A DNA stretch of 64,000 bases, taken from NCBI RefSeq assembly GCF_024622975.1, contig NZ_JANJZT010000014.1, positions 1 to 64,000 on the forward strand, given 5' to 3'. The stretch is from Blautia caecimuris. GTDB taxonomy: Bacteria; Bacillota; Clostridia; Lachnospirales; Lachnospiraceae. Shown in pieces: positions 36,462 through 46,195 of this stretch. Numbering within the stretch: the stretch's first letter is position 1; each line of letters begins with the position of its first letter. Both the position numbers and the translations under genes were made by a program. The notes below the pieces were generated by a model. The model did no database searches. It was not told where the DNA came from and worked only from the letters and a program-made list of their open reading frames with translations.

Positions 36462-36497
36462 AGGGGTCCGGTCTGATTAGGGCCGGATTCCTTTTTT
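36462..36497 (+). terminator. Terminator or attenuator between gap and pgk
   Basis: AGGGGTCCGG pairs imperfectly with CCGGATTCCT and is followed by a run of six Ts. It lies in the 94-base gap and may reduce readthrough so that gap is made in excess of pgk. Confidence 0.6.
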
Positions 36498-36522
36498 ATT
36501 AAAATTCGGAGGTTATACGATC

Positions 36523-37731
36523 ATGGGATTAAATAAAAAATCTGTTGATGATATCAATGTAAAAGGCCAGAAAGTTCTGGTAAGATGCGACTTTAACGTT
36601 CCGCTTAAAGAGGGCAAAATCACAGACGAGAACCGTCTGGTTGCTGCTCTTCCTACAATCAAGAAACTGGTTGCTGACGGCGGAAAGATCATTCTCTGCT
36701 CTCACCTTGGAAAACCGAAGGGAGAACCGAAACCGGAGCTTTCTCTTGCACCTGTAGCAGTTCGTCTTTCTGAGCTTCTTGGACAGGAAGTAAAATTTGT
36801 TGCAAGCCCTGTTGTTGTGGATGACACAGTAAAGGCAGCTGTAGACGCTATGAACGACGGAGAGATCGTTCTTCTTGAAAACACACGTTATCGTGCAGAG
36901 GAAACAAAGAACGGCGAAGCTTTCAGCAAAGATCTTGCTTCCCTTGCAGACGTATTTGTAAACGACGCATTCGGAACAGCTCACAGAGCACATTGCTCCA
37001 ACGTTGGTGTTACAGAATTTATCGACACCTGTGTAGTAGGATACCTGATGCAGAAAGAAATCGACTTCCTTGGAAAAGCAGTAGAAACTCCGGTAAGACC
37101 GTTTGTTGCTATCCTTGGTGGCGCAAAGGTTGCTGATAAGCTGAACGTAATCTCCAACCTTCTTGAAAAATGTGATACTCTGATCATCGGCGGCGGTATG
37201 GCTTATACCTTCCTTAAAGCAAAAGGTCTTGAAGTAGGCGCTTCTCTTGTAGATGATACAAAACTTGACTACTGCAAGGAAATGATCGCAAAAGCAGAAA
37301 CACTTGGAAAGAAACTTCTTCTTCCTGTAGATACTGCTATCGCAAAATCTTTCCCGAACCCGATTGATGCTGAGATCCCGGCTGAGTATGTTGACTGTGA
37401 CGCAATTCCGGCAGACGTACTTGGACTTGATATCGGACCGAAGACAGCAGAGATTTATGCAGAGGCTGCTAAAACAGCTAAGACTGTTGTATGGAACGGT
37501 CCGATGGGCGTATTCGAGAACCCGGTTCTTGCAAAAGGTACAATCGCAGTAGCAAAAGCTCTTGCAGAAACAGACGCAACAACAATCATCGGTGGTGGTG
37601 ACTCTGCAGCAGCAGTAAACCAGCTTGGCTTTGGTGACAAAATGAGCCATATTTCCACAGGCGGCGGCGCTTCTCTGGAATTCCTGGAAGGTAAGGAACT
37701 GCCAGGTGTAGCAGCAGCTAACGATAAATAG
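36523..37731 (+). CDS. pgk: Phosphoglycerate kinase
   Basis: A 402-residue enzyme that makes ATP from 1,3-bisphosphoglycerate. Signatures include [14 protein letters not shown] (19-32), [11 protein letters not shown] (~65-75), [11 protein letters not shown] (~118-128) and the C-terminal [13 protein letters not shown] (~354-366) and [13 protein letters not shown] (~374-386) nucleotide-binding loops. The length is close to the family norm. GGAGG lies upstream. It is part of the gap-pgk-tpiA cluster. Confidence 0.97.
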   Translation: MGLNKKSVDDINVKGQKVLVRCDFNVPLKEGKITDENRLVAALPTIKKLVADGGKIILCSHLGKPKGEPKPELSLAPVAVRLSELLGQEVKFVASPVVVDDTVKAAVDAMNDGEIVLLENTRYRAEETKNGEAFSKDLASLADVFVNDAFGTAHRAHCSNVGVTEFIDTCVVGYLMQKEIDFLGKAVETPVRPFVAILGGAKVADKLNVISNLLEKCDTLIIGGGMAYTFLKAKGLEVGASLVDDTKLDYCKEMIAKAETLGKKLLLPVDTAIAKSFPNPIDAEIPAEYVDCDAIPADVLGLDIGPKTAEIYAEAAKTAKTVVWNGPMGVFENPVLAKGTIAVAKALAETDATTIIGGGDSAAAVNQLGFGDKMSHISTGGGASLEFLEGKELPGVAAANDK

Positions 37732-37835
37732 AACACTTAATGAGGACGAGCGAGAGCGAAGTTCCGAATTTAGTGTGAATTTAGTTCGAAGGAACTTAAT
37801 GAGGGCAAGCGGAAGCGCAGACCGAATTTAGTGAA
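37732..37835 (+). repeat. Two imperfect direct repeats between pgk and tpiA
   Basis: A copy at 37732-37775 and one at 37791-37835 share ACTTAATGAGG, AGCG-rich and CGAATTTAGTG blocks. AAGTTCC (37759) and GGAACTT (37791) are also inverted to each other, giving a stem-loop. A weaker third copy may begin near 37862. It lies in a 275-base gap inside a glycolytic cluster and looks like a dispersed non-coding repeat. Nothing else is evident up to the tpiA ribosome site. Confidence 0.65.
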
Positions 37836-38006
37836 TCGAACTTCCTTGACCAGCAAAAGCGAGCTTAGTTGAGGGAATACACGAGAAATAGCAATCGTAT
37901 TGCAGTGAATCACACTTCCCTGTAGAAGAGGGGAAACAATGATTACCACTGATTTGCGATGGCAGATCAGATATAAGATAATTTTAACAAGATAGGAGAT
38001 TATATC

Positions 38007-38756
38007 ATGGCAAGAAAGAAAATTATTGCTGGTAACTGGAAAATGAACATGACTCCCAGCGAGGCTGTTAAATTAGTAGAAACTCTGAAACCGCTTGTAA
38101 ATAATGAAGAAGTTGACGTAGTATTCTGCGTTCCGGCTATTGACATTATCCCGGTTGTAGAGGCATGCAAAGGAACGAACATTCAGATCGGCGCTGAGAA
38201 CATGTACTTTGAGGAGAAAGGTGCTTACACAGGTGAGATTTCTCCGGCTATGCTCACAGATGCAGGTGTAAAATATGTTGTTCTCGGACATTCTGAGAGA
38301 AGAGAATATTTTGCAGAGACAAACGAGACTGTAAACAAAAAAATGCTGAAAGCTTTTGAGCATGGAATTACTCCGATCATGTGCTGCGGCGAGACTCTTG
38401 ATCAGAGAGAGCAGGGCGTGACAATGGATTTCATCCGTCAGCAGGTTAAGGTTGGTTTCCAGAACGTAACAGCAGATCAGGCAAAAACTGCAGTGATCGC
38501 TTACGAGCCGATCTGGGCTATCGGAACTGGAAAAACAGCTACAACTGAGCAGGCTCAGGAAGTTTGCGCAGGAATCCGCGCATGCATCGCTGAAATCTAT
38601 GATGAAGCAACAGCAGAAGCAATCCGTATCCAGTACGGTGGATCTGTAAATGCTGCAACTGCTCCGGAACTGTTCGTACAGAACGATATCGACGGAGGTC
38701 TTGTTGGCGGCGCTTCTCTGAAAGAAGAGTTCGGAAAGATCGTAAACTACAAATAA
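38007..38756 (+). CDS. tpiA: Triosephosphate isomerase
   Basis: A 249-residue TIM-barrel enzyme interconverting DHAP and glyceraldehyde-3-phosphate. Substrate-loop NWKMN lies at ~10-14, the catalytic His in VLGHSERR (~95) and the catalytic Glu in [11 protein letters not shown] (~167). The phosphate-binding YGGSV and GGLVGGASL are near the C-terminus. The length is exact for the family. AGGAGA precedes the start. A strong terminator follows. Confidence 0.97.
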   Translation: MARKKIIAGNWKMNMTPSEAVKLVETLKPLVNNEEVDVVFCVPAIDIIPVVEACKGTNIQIGAENMYFEEKGAYTGEISPAMLTDAGVKYVVLGHSERREYFAETNETVNKKMLKAFEHGITPIMCCGETLDQREQGVTMDFIRQQVKVGFQNVTADQAKTAVIAYEPIWAIGTGKTATTEQAQEVCAGIRACIAEIYDEATAEAIRIQYGGSVNAATAPELFVQNDIDGGLVGGASLKEEFGKIVNYK

Positions 38757-38783
38757 GTATCAACTGTATATTTAAACAATAAA

Positions 38784-38847
38784 AACACCGCAGAATATCC
38801 GGTTCTGGAAACACAATTTCGGGACCGGAATGTTCTGCGGTGTTTTT
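38784..38847 (+). terminator. Terminator after tpiA
   Basis: AACACCGCAGAA pairs with TTCTGCGGTGTT around a loop that itself contains a CCGG-type hairpin, followed by Ts. Confidence 0.85.
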
Positions 38848-38907
38848 GCGTAAATGTAATTATAGATGGATTTTAAGGGAAATTCAGCATAAACTTTAAC
38901 ACGTTAC

Positions 38908-38936
38908 TTGACAAATGTCCTCTGGCAGTCTACTAT
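38908..38936 (+). promoter_or_regulatory. Promoter of hom
   Basis: Consensus TTGACA at 38908-38913 and TACTAT at 38931-38936 have 17-base spacing, about 40 bases before the chosen start. No riboswitch or T-box was seen in this short leader. Confidence 0.7.
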
Positions 38937-38978
38937 TAAAAAAACATCCATATGTCAGAGAAAGAGAGGAGTTTTTTT

Positions 38979-40274
38979 ATGGAGAAAAAGGTGATTCATG
39001 CAGCCCTTCTTGGGTTTGGAACAGTGGGAACAGGAGTTTATAAGGTACTGAAAAACCAGGAAGAGGAGATGGAAGCCAAGCTTGGAAGCGTTGTCCGGAT
39101 TAAAAAGATCATGGTTCGGAATCTGGAAAAGGCCGCGGTAAAGGTGGAAGATCCCTCTGTACTTACAAACAACTGGGAAGAAATCGTCAATGATCCGGAT
39201 ATTGATATTATTATTGAGCTGATGGGCGGTATGGAACCAGCCAGAACTTATATTCTTGCAGCTCTTGAAGCCGGTAAGCATGTGGTTTCTGCGAACAAAG
39301 ATCTGATCGCTGTTTATGGAAAAGAGCTTCTTGACATGGCAGAAACACATCATGTGGATTTTCTGTTTGAGGCGGCTGTGGCAGGCGGGATTCCCATTAT
39401 CCGTCCTCTGAAGCAGTGTCTTGCCGGAAATCATATGAAAGAGGTTATGGGAATCGTAAACGGAACTACCAATTTTATACTTACAAAAATGACCCAGGAT
39501 AAAATGGAGTTTAAGGAGGCTCTGGCTCTTGCCACGGAGCTTGGATATGCGGAAGCAGATCCTACAGCAGATATTGAAGGTCTTGATGCAGGACGAAAGG
39601 TTGCTATTCTGGCTTCGGTTGCATTTAATTCCAGAGTTGTTTTTGATGACGTATATATTGAAGGAATTACAAAAATTTCAGCAAAAGATATCTCTTATGC
39701 AAAAGAAATGGGCTGTGATATAAAGCTTCTGGGTGTTGCCAGAAACACAGAGGAAGGGATTGAGGCTTACGTATGTCCAATGCTGATTCCAAGCACACAT
39801 CCTCTTGCTTCAGTGAATGATTCTTATAATGCAGTGTTTGTAAATGGAGACGCAGTGGAAAACGCCATGTTCTTTGGACGGGGCGCAGGTGAACTGCCCA
39901 CAGCCAGCGCCGTAGTGGGAGATATTTTTGATATTGCCCGTAATATGAAGGCAAACTGCTGTGCAAGGATCGGCTGTACCTGTTATAAAACAATACCAGT
40001 GAAAAAAATGGCTGATACCCGGAACTGTTATTTCCTCAGACTTCAGGTTGAGGACCGCTGCGGTGTTCTGGCAGAAATGACTGCTGTTTTTGCAAAATAT
40101 CATGTAAGCGTGGCTCAGATTATCCAGAAGCAGGCAAAGCCAAATGAAAGCGCAGAGATCGTAGTGATCACAGGAAAAGTACGGGAAGGTGATTTCCGCA
40201 CAGCAATGGAAGAGCTTTCAGGAAGAAGCTTTGTACATAAAATATCCAGTATGCTCCGGGTATATGGAGAATAG
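38979..40274 (+). CDS. hom: Homoserine dehydrogenase
   Basis: A 431-residue enzyme reducing aspartate semialdehyde to homoserine, the branch point to threonine and methionine. The NAD(P) loop LLGFGTVGTGVYKVL lies near 9-23, SANKDLIAVYG near 105-115, and the GIVNGTTNFILTKM catalytic region near 162-175. A C-terminal ACT domain (~350-425, CYFLRLQVEDRCGVLAEM) suggests allosteric control by threonine. The ATG at 38979 has GAGAGGAG upstream and removes nine weakly supported residues. It stands alone; no thrB or thrC is adjacent. Confidence 0.94.
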   Translation: MEKKVIHAALLGFGTVGTGVYKVLKNQEEEMEAKLGSVVRIKKIMVRNLEKAAVKVEDPSVLTNNWEEIVNDPDIDIIIELMGGMEPARTYILAALEAGKHVVSANKDLIAVYGKELLDMAETHHVDFLFEAAVAGGIPIIRPLKQCLAGNHMKEVMGIVNGTTNFILTKMTQDKMEFKEALALATELGYAEADPTADIEGLDAGRKVAILASVAFNSRVVFDDVYIEGITKISAKDISYAKEMGCDIKLLGVARNTEEGIEAYVCPMLIPSTHPLASVNDSYNAVFVNGDAVENAMFFGRGAGELPTASAVVGDIFDIARNMKANCCARIGCTCYKTIPVKKMADTRNCYFLRLQVEDRCGVLAEMTAVFAKYHVSVAQIIQKQAKPNESAEIVVITGKVREGDFRTAMEELSGRSFVHKISSMLRVYGE

Positions 40275-40360
40275 CAGAACAACCGGCTGCTTACATGCTG
40301 CCATCTCAGATATTCTGTTTTACTTTAGAGGAGAAGCTGATATATACCAGATAAAATACC

Positions 40361-40402
40361 AGGAATTTTTCAGGGAAAATCCTTGAAAAATTCCTGATTT
40401 TT
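40361..40402 (+). terminator. Terminator after hom
   Basis: AGGAATTTTTCA pairs with TGAAAAATTCCT and is followed by Ts. A TATAAT at 40410-40415 just beyond may belong to the gpmI promoter, but no good -35 is visible. Confidence 0.75.
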
Positions 40403-40480
40403 GGTAGTATATAATAGGTAAGAACAAGTAAAGTAAGACTCTGTGATTATGCAGAGAAATTATACAAAAAGGAGAACATT

Positions 40481-42022
40481 ATGAGCAAAAAACCAACTGT
40501 TTTAATGATCCTTGACGGTTATGGACTGAATGACAGACATGACGGCAACGCAGTATATGAGGCAAAGACTCCTGTTATGGACAGTCTGATGGCAGAATAT
40601 CCTTTTGTAAAAGGAAATGCAAGCGGACTGGCAGTAGGTCTTCCGGATGGCCAGATGGGTAACTCTGAAGTTGGCCATATGAATATGGGCGCAGGACGTA
40701 TTGTATATCAGGAGCTGACAAGAATCACAAAAGAAATCAATGACGGCGATTTCTTTAAAAATGAGGCGCTTCTGGCAGCAATGAAAAATGCAAAGGACAA
40801 CGATTCTGCAATTCATTTTATGGGACTTCTTTCTGACGGTGGCGTTCACAGCCACAATACACACCTTTACGGACTTCTGGAAATGGCAAAGAGAGAAGGA
40901 CTGAAAAAGGTTTATGTTCACTGCTTCCTGGATGGCCGTGATACACCTCCGGCTTCCGGTAAAGGATACATTGAAGAGCTTCAGGCAAAAATGAATGAGA
41001 TTGGCGTAGGTGAGATCGGCGTTGTTTCTGGACGTTACTATGCAATGGACAGAGACAACCGCTGGGATCGTGTAGAGCTTGCCTACAAGGCTCTTACTCA
41101 GGGCGAAGGCGTAAAGGGAACCGATGCGGCAGAGGCTGTACAGGCATCCTATGACAATGAAAAAACGGATGAATTTGTACTTCCTACTGTAATCGAAAAA
41201 GACGGAAAACCGGTAGCGTCTGTTCAGGATCACGATTCTGTTGTATTCTTTAACTTCCGCCCGGACCGTGCCCGCGAGATCACAAGAGCTTTCTGTGATG
41301 ATGATTTCAAAGGCTTTGAGCGGGAGAAGAAGCTGGATCTGACTTTTGTATGCTTCACAAATTATGACGATACTATTCAGAATAAGATCGTAGCCTTTAA
41401 TAAGGTACAGCTTCACAATACCTTTGGCGAATATCTGGCAGCGCATGATATGACCCAGGTTCGTATTGCAGAAACTGAAAAATATGCGCATGTTACTTTC
41501 TTCTTTAATGGCGGTGTAGAAGAGCCAAATAAGGGAGAGGACAGAATCCTTGTAAAATCTCCGAAGGTTGCAACCTATGACCTTCAGCCGGAGATGAGCG
41601 CGCCTCAGGTTTGCGACAAGCTGGTTGAAGCTATCAAATCTGACAAATATGATGTTGTGATCATCAATTTTGCAAATCCGGATATGGTAGGTCACACAGG
41701 TGTGGAAGCTGCTGCAGTTAAGGCTGTGGAGACAGTGGATGAATGTGTGGGAAGAGCAGTAGAGGCTCTGAAGGAAGTAAACGGACAGATGTTTATCTGT
41801 GCAGACCATGGAAATGCAGAGCAGCTTGTTGATTATGAAACAGGAGAACCATTTACTGCTCATACAACAAATCCGGTTCCGTTTATTCTTGTAAATGCAG
41901 ATCCGAAATATACTCTGAAAGAGGGCGGATGTCTTGCTGACATTATTCCGACTCTGATTGAGCTTATGGGAATGGAAAAACCAGAAGAAATGACAGGAGA
42001 ATCCCTTCTGATCGAAAAATAA
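40481..42022 (+). CDS. gpmI: 2,3-bisphosphoglycerate-independent phosphoglycerate mutase
   Basis: A 513-residue Mn-dependent enzyme interconverting 3- and 2-phosphoglycerate. It belongs to the alkaline phosphatase superfamily: the N-terminal metal Asp is in LMILDGYGLN (~8-17), the catalytic Ser in QMGNSEVGHMNMGAG (~61-75), and metal ligands in NFANPDMVGHTG (~397-408) and FICADHGNAEQL (~439-450). The length is exact for the family. GGAG lies upstream. It is monocistronic, with a strong terminator. Confidence 0.96.
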   Translation: MSKKPTVLMILDGYGLNDRHDGNAVYEAKTPVMDSLMAEYPFVKGNASGLAVGLPDGQMGNSEVGHMNMGAGRIVYQELTRITKEINDGDFFKNEALLAAMKNAKDNDSAIHFMGLLSDGGVHSHNTHLYGLLEMAKREGLKKVYVHCFLDGRDTPPASGKGYIEELQAKMNEIGVGEIGVVSGRYYAMDRDNRWDRVELAYKALTQGEGVKGTDAAEAVQASYDNEKTDEFVLPTVIEKDGKPVASVQDHDSVVFFNFRPDRAREITRAFCDDDFKGFEREKKLDLTFVCFTNYDDTIQNKIVAFNKVQLHNTFGEYLAAHDMTQVRIAETEKYAHVTFFFNGGVEEPNKGEDRILVKSPKVATYDLQPEMSAPQVCDKLVEAIKSDKYDVVIINFANPDMVGHTGVEAAAVKAVETVDECVGRAVEALKEVNGQMFICADHGNAEQLVDYETGEPFTAHTTNPVPFILVNADPKYTLKEGGCLADIIPTLIELMGMEKPEEMTGESLLIEK

Positions 42023-42097
42023 AACATAAAAACTGTGATGGAACGCAGGCGGAAACTGTCAATAAGATAAAGCTGAAGATCTCCATCTGTAATAAAA

Positions 42098-42139
42098 CTC
42101 TGAGCAATACAGGAAAATCCTGTGCTGCTCAGGGTTTTT
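42098..42139 (+). terminator. Terminator after gpmI
   Basis: CTGAGCA and ACAGGA-type arms pair with TCCTGT and TGCTCAG to give a long stem, followed by five Ts at 42135-42139. Confidence 0.85.
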
Positions 42140-42246
42140 GCATATTAAGGATAAAAAAGACAACGCAGGATACAATATAAGTATTGCCAGCTGTTATAAT
42201 AAAATTATGGAAATTCTGGTATATTATGAAAAAACATAGGGCAGAT

Positions 42247-42277
42247 ATGGTACAAATACCATGAAATATGTTATAAT
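42247..42277 (+). promoter_or_regulatory. Palindrome plus -10 box before the L,D-transpeptidase gene
   Basis: ATGGTACAAATACCAT (42247-42262) is a perfect 6-bp inverted repeat around four bases and occupies the -35 position relative to TATAAT at 42272-42277. No TTGACA-like -35 is present, which fits an activator- or repressor-controlled promoter. The rest of the 324-base gap 42023-42346 shows only the gpmI terminator. Confidence 0.45.
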
Positions 42278-42346
42278 ATGAAAGATTAAAAATCCGATAC
42301 ACAAACAGCAGTTTTTTGATGTTACAGTCTAGGAGAATGGAGATAG

Positions 42347-44239
42347 ATGAGCAGTAAGAAAAAAAGAAATGATGTGGGATCCGGACCCGGAGAAAACATT
42401 GATATTGAAGATAAGATCAATGCGGCAATGGACAAGATCATGAAAGATCCTGAGGAAGAGAGAAACAGTTCCCAAAGGAAATACGAACCGGACAACGGAG
42501 AGTCTGAAACAGAAGAATACGAATCAGAAGAAAGATATGATTCAGAAGAATACGAATCGGATGAAGCATATGATTCTGAAGAGGAGTACGAATCAGAGGA
42601 GGACTATGATCCTGAAGAGGAGTACGGCTCCCAGGAAGAACATGGCGAAGATGCGGAATATGATGAAGAAGGATATGATGAGCCGGAAGAAGGTTCCCAG
42701 GATTTTTCCCGTAATATAAAAGCTTCCGGAAAATTAAAATCAGCCAGACCTCAGCCGGTAAAATATGTGCCGATGGATGACATAGAAGAGAAGCTGGCGC
42801 TTCTTCCGGAAAATAAAAGGAAAAAGCATAAAGGTTTGAAGATCACAGGACTGGCAGCCGCCATGGCGGTTGTTGTTGCAGGATGCGCTTATGCGGGAAT
42901 GACCTATTATTATTCAGACCGCTTTTTTGAGGGAACCTGGATCAACGGAATCGACTGTTCAGGCAAGACGGCATACGAGGTAGAAACGGCTCTGGCAGAT
43001 AAGGTACAGGATTATTCCATTCAGGTATCTTCCAGAAACCAGGAACCTCAGATGATTACAGGCGAGCAGATCAATTACCAGTATCTGTCCACCGGGGAGA
43101 CACTTCAGCTTCTGAAAAATCAGAAGCCCTATGAGTGGATCAAAGGTTTTTATGAGCAGAAAAGCTATACGGTGGCAGAAAATGTGGCCTATGATAAAAC
43201 CCTGCTTCAGCAGCAGGTTACAGCTCTGAACTGTGCAAAAACCGAGAATCAGACAGCACCGGAAAACGCCTATGTAGCTTTTAAGGATAATCAGTTCCAG
43301 ATTGTGCCGGAAACAGAAGGCACCCAGCTTAACGTGAAACAGGCTTACAGGATCCTGGATCAGGCTGTAGCTGACACACAGGCGTCTATTGATTTTGGAA
43401 CAGCGCCGGATGCATATGTGTCAGCAGAAGTAACTCAGAATGACCCGGAGCTTCAGTCAGCATTGGAGGCCTGCAATAATTATACAAAGGCCAGCATCAC
43501 ATATACCTTTGGAGACCAGACAGCAACGCTTGACGGAAACACGATCAAGGACTGGCTTCAGTTTGACGAAAAAGGCCAGCTTCTGATGGATGACAATACG
43601 TTCCACCAGCACATTGCAGATTATGTGGCACAGCTTGCAGCAACCTATAACACGGTGGGCACAGAACGGGAATTTCATACAACCAGTGGACGGACGGTTT
43701 ATGTATACAGCTCCGTTTACGGCTGGGCGATCGATCAGGCGGCGGAGGCAGCTCAGCTTGCCCAGGAAATTCAGTCGGGAACCCAGACAACACGGGAACC
43801 CATATATGAGCAGACAGCTAATTCTCATGGTTTAAATGATCTTGGAAATACGTATATTGAGGTAGATCTCAGCAATCAGCATATGTATTATTATCAGTCA
43901 GGCTCTCTGATTTTTGATTCAGAGTTTGTATCCGGAAATATGAGCTATTCAGACAGACAGACTCATGCAGGTATTTTTACCTTATATTCCAAGACAAGTC
44001 CTTCGGTTCTCCGGGGAGACAAAAAACCGGATGGAACCTATGAATATGAAGAGCCTGTAGATTACTGGATGCCCTTTGACGGCGGTATTGGATTCCATGA
44101 TGCTCCCTGGAGAGATGCGTTCGGAGGAGATATTTATCTGACCAACGGTTCGCATGGCTGTATCAATCTCCCACCGGAAAATGCAGCAGTTCTGTACAGC
44201 ATTATTGACTATAATGTACCGATCGTATGCTTTTATTAA
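42347..44239 (+). CDS. L,D-transpeptidase with YkuD domain and acidic cytoplasmic tail
   Basis: A 630-residue membrane-anchored cell-wall enzyme. Residues ~40-125 are an extremely acidic stretch of DSEEYES-like repeats on the inner side, followed by a transmembrane helix (~165-187). Next come two peptidoglycan-binding-type domains (~195-470) and the YkuD domain (~500-630) with HGCINLPPENAAVLYS and catalytic Cys605. Such enzymes form 3-3 crosslinks in peptidoglycan or attach proteins to it. AGGAGAATGGAG lies upstream. A small membrane protein gene follows after 24 bases. Confidence 0.88.
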   Translation: MSSKKKRNDVGSGPGENIDIEDKINAAMDKIMKDPEEERNSSQRKYEPDNGESETEEYESEERYDSEEYESDEAYDSEEEYESEEDYDPEEEYGSQEEHGEDAEYDEEGYDEPEEGSQDFSRNIKASGKLKSARPQPVKYVPMDDIEEKLALLPENKRKKHKGLKITGLAAAMAVVVAGCAYAGMTYYYSDRFFEGTWINGIDCSGKTAYEVETALADKVQDYSIQVSSRNQEPQMITGEQINYQYLSTGETLQLLKNQKPYEWIKGFYEQKSYTVAENVAYDKTLLQQQVTALNCAKTENQTAPENAYVAFKDNQFQIVPETEGTQLNVKQAYRILDQAVADTQASIDFGTAPDAYVSAEVTQNDPELQSALEACNNYTKASITYTFGDQTATLDGNTIKDWLQFDEKGQLLMDDNTFHQHIADYVAQLAATYNTVGTEREFHTTSGRTVYVYSSVYGWAIDQAAEAAQLAQEIQSGTQTTREPIYEQTANSHGLNDLGNTYIEVDLSNQHMYYYQSGSLIFDSEFVSGNMSYSDRQTHAGIFTLYSKTSPSVLRGDKKPDGTYEYEEPVDYWMPFDGGIGFHDAPWRDAFGGDIYLTNGSHGCINLPPENAAVLYSIIDYNVPIVCFY

Positions 44240-44263
44240 AGATAATGGAGGAATAACATAGAA

Positions 44264-44560
44264 ATGAGCAGATCTTTTGATTTTATTCTTGCAGGAGCTT
44301 CTCTGATCGTGGGGATTCTGCTTCTGACAGGACATGGAGACTTTTTTATGAAGGGAGGAAACGCCCAGCTTCGCAAAGCCAAATATGATGAGACAAAAAT
44401 GGCAAAGGGCTCAGGCGTGGCTTTAATCCTGATCGGAATTGTCACCTTAATTGATTCCTACACCACAACCGTTGCGGCAAAGATCGGATATATTGTGGTT
44501 CTTGTAATTATTATGGCAGGACTGATGTGGTATCTGAAAAAGAAATGCATGAAAAACTGA
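44264..44560 (+). CDS. Small membrane protein, DUF3784-like
   Basis: A 98-residue protein with three hydrophobic helices (~8-26, ~50-65, ~70-90) and a central polar loop MKGGNAQLRKAKYDETK, resembling the DUF3784 family (from memory). No function is known. GGAGG lies 12 bases before the ATG, a long spacing. It is probably co-transcribed with the L,D-transpeptidase. Confidence 0.65.
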   Translation: MSRSFDFILAGASLIVGILLLTGHGDFFMKGGNAQLRKAKYDETKMAKGSGVALILIGIVTLIDSYTTTVAAKIGYIVVLVIIMAGLMWYLKKKCMKN

Positions 44561-44600
44561 ACTGAACGTTGGAGTGAAATAAAAAAATAATCAGAAGAAA

Positions 44601-44647
44601 ACGGGGAAACTGTGATTTAGGATTAAATCGCAGTTTCCCCGTTTTTT
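44601..44647. terminator. Bidirectional terminator between convergent genes
   Basis: CGGGGAAACTG and GATTT-type arms pair with AAATC and CAGTTTCCCCG in a stem of about 16 bp, with A-rich sequence on the left and six Ts on the right. It ends the small membrane protein gene and overlaps the HAD stop codon. Confidence 0.85.
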
Positions 44648-45266
44648 AACCAAACAGCTTTGTCAGATCTGCAGGCCTGCTGATCCTGTAATCCGGTTCC
44701 GGCACATCTCCGAAACCATAGGAGGCAAACACAAAGGGAATACCGGCTTTGCGGCAGGACAGAAAATCTCCCATAGTATCGCCTACATACACAGTGTCTT
44801 TCAGATGATAGGTGTCCATAAGCTTCAGGATCGTATCGTGTTTTTCCAGACCTGTATCACCGAAGCACAGATGTCCTCTGAAATATTTTCCGAGCCCTGA
44901 AGATTTCAGAAATACTTCAATATATCCTGCCTGACAGTTGCTGACAATGTAAAGGGGATATTTTTCAGAAAGAGCTTTCAGAGTCTTTTCCAGATCCTCA
45001 TAAAGAGGGGCGCAGGTTTTCAGAAGAGCCTCGTGCTCCGCCTGGCAGCAGGCATCTATGATCCGAAGCTGTTCTGCTTCTGTTTTGTCCGGTAATAACT
45101 GAGCTGCAATAGCCGGAAGCGGCTGGCCGAAAAGTCCCATCAGTCTTTCGGCTGTGATTGTTATATTCATATGTTCTTTATTGTGCAGGTACTCATCCCA
45201 GGATTCTGCAACAATTTCCGTGGAATCCCACAGGGTTCCGTCTACATCAAAAATAATACTGTCCAT
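44646..45266 (-). CDS. HAD-family phosphatase, phosphoglycolate phosphatase-like
   Basis: A 206-residue hydrolase. Motif I is IIFDVDGTLWDST (4-16, nucleophile Asp7), motif II is in YIVSNCQAG, and motif III/IV are in YVGDTMGDFLSCRKAGIPFV. A helical cap lies between ~18 and 85. This is the PGP/Gph-like branch, which acts on small phosphate esters; the substrate cannot be told. GGAAGG lies upstream. It is monocistronic. Confidence 0.82.
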   Translation of the reverse strand: MDSIIFDVDGTLWDSTEIVAESWDEYLHNKEHMNITITAERLMGLFGQPLPAIAAQLLPDKTEAEQLRIIDACCQAEHEALLKTCAPLYEDLEKTLKALSEKYPLYIVSNCQAGYIEVFLKSSGLGKYFRGHLCFGDTGLEKHDTILKLMDTYHLKDTVYVGDTMGDFLSCRKAGIPFVFASYGFGDVPEPDYRISRPADLTKLFG

Positions 45267-45507
45267 AAAATTCCTTCCTGTATGTAAATATATGGTTTTT
45301 GGATATCAGATTTCTGTTTTAACAGTTTGGATTATACACAGAGGTGACGGAAAAATCAACATGTCAGCAAAGAAAAAAGACATTTTTGTATAGTTGAAGG
45401 ACAGATGGAAAACACTGATTTTATTTCGAGTAACATAGCATTGGAAAGCTTTCTGTAGAGATTCAGGTGTGAATTTCTGGAAATATCAGAAAAGGAGGAA
45501 ATACAAA

Positions 45508-46170
45508 ATGAAACGAAAAGTTTTTATGGCTCTGGCAATAGGAGCCGGCTGCTGTCTTATTACAGGAAATGTTCTGATGGCACAGCCTTCGGTTCCTCAG
45601 TGGGAATATGTAGAGCAGACAGATGATGGTATGCTTGTGTTCCGTATGGGAGAAATTGAGCTGAAGGTTCCTGAAGACTGGGAGGATTCTTATGTACGCA
45701 AAGAGAAAGATGGAGGTGAAGCTTTTTACCTGAAGAATTCTGATGAGAAAGAAAAAAATGAGCTGTTCTGGTTAAAAGACAGTGAAGGGCTTCAGGCTTT
45801 GTGGGATGAGGAATACAGAGCTCAATGGGATATACAGGAGGACGGCTCTGCTTCAGACAGCCAGAAAACAGAAGGCAGTAGTGAGGAAACTCAGAGCGAC
45901 TCCCAGGAGCAGGAGAATCAGAATTCAGATGATAATTCTGATTCTACAGGGGAACAGGAAAATGTCATGAGCCAGACAGGGTTTAATGGATGCTATCTTT
46001 ATGGGGAAGATGGAAAAGAAGTTTATGTAGAACAGTCTGAGGATGGAAACTGGTATGATGAAAATGGGGTTTGCTATGGTTCCAGGGAAGAGATTGATGA
46101 TGCAGGTGAGAATGGAGATCCTGTTACAAATGAAAATGGGGAGACCTATTACTGGACCACACAGGAATAA
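45508..46170 (+). CDS. Secreted hypothetical protein with Ser/Gln/Glu-rich linker
   Basis: A 220-residue protein that I do not recognise. It has an N-terminal signal-like segment (MKRKVFMALAIGAGCCLITG, ~1-26) ending in a possible cleavage after ala at LMA-QPS. A beta-rich segment of ~30-115 is followed by a low-complexity linker (~120-160, rich in S, Q, E, N, D), then a YDENG/NENG-containing end that resembles a short beta repeat. It is probably exported. AAAGGAGG lies before the chosen ATG; an upstream GTG at 45469 is less likely. It has its own terminator. Confidence 0.6.
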   Translation: MKRKVFMALAIGAGCCLITGNVLMAQPSVPQWEYVEQTDDGMLVFRMGEIELKVPEDWEDSYVRKEKDGGEAFYLKNSDEKEKNELFWLKDSEGLQALWDEEYRAQWDIQEDGSASDSQKTEGSSEETQSDSQEQENQNSDDNSDSTGEQENVMSQTGFNGCYLYGEDGKEVYVEQSEDGNWYDENGVCYGSREEIDDAGENGDPVTNENGETYYWTTQE

Positions 46171-46195
46171 GTGATTTTTATTAATTAAAATTATG

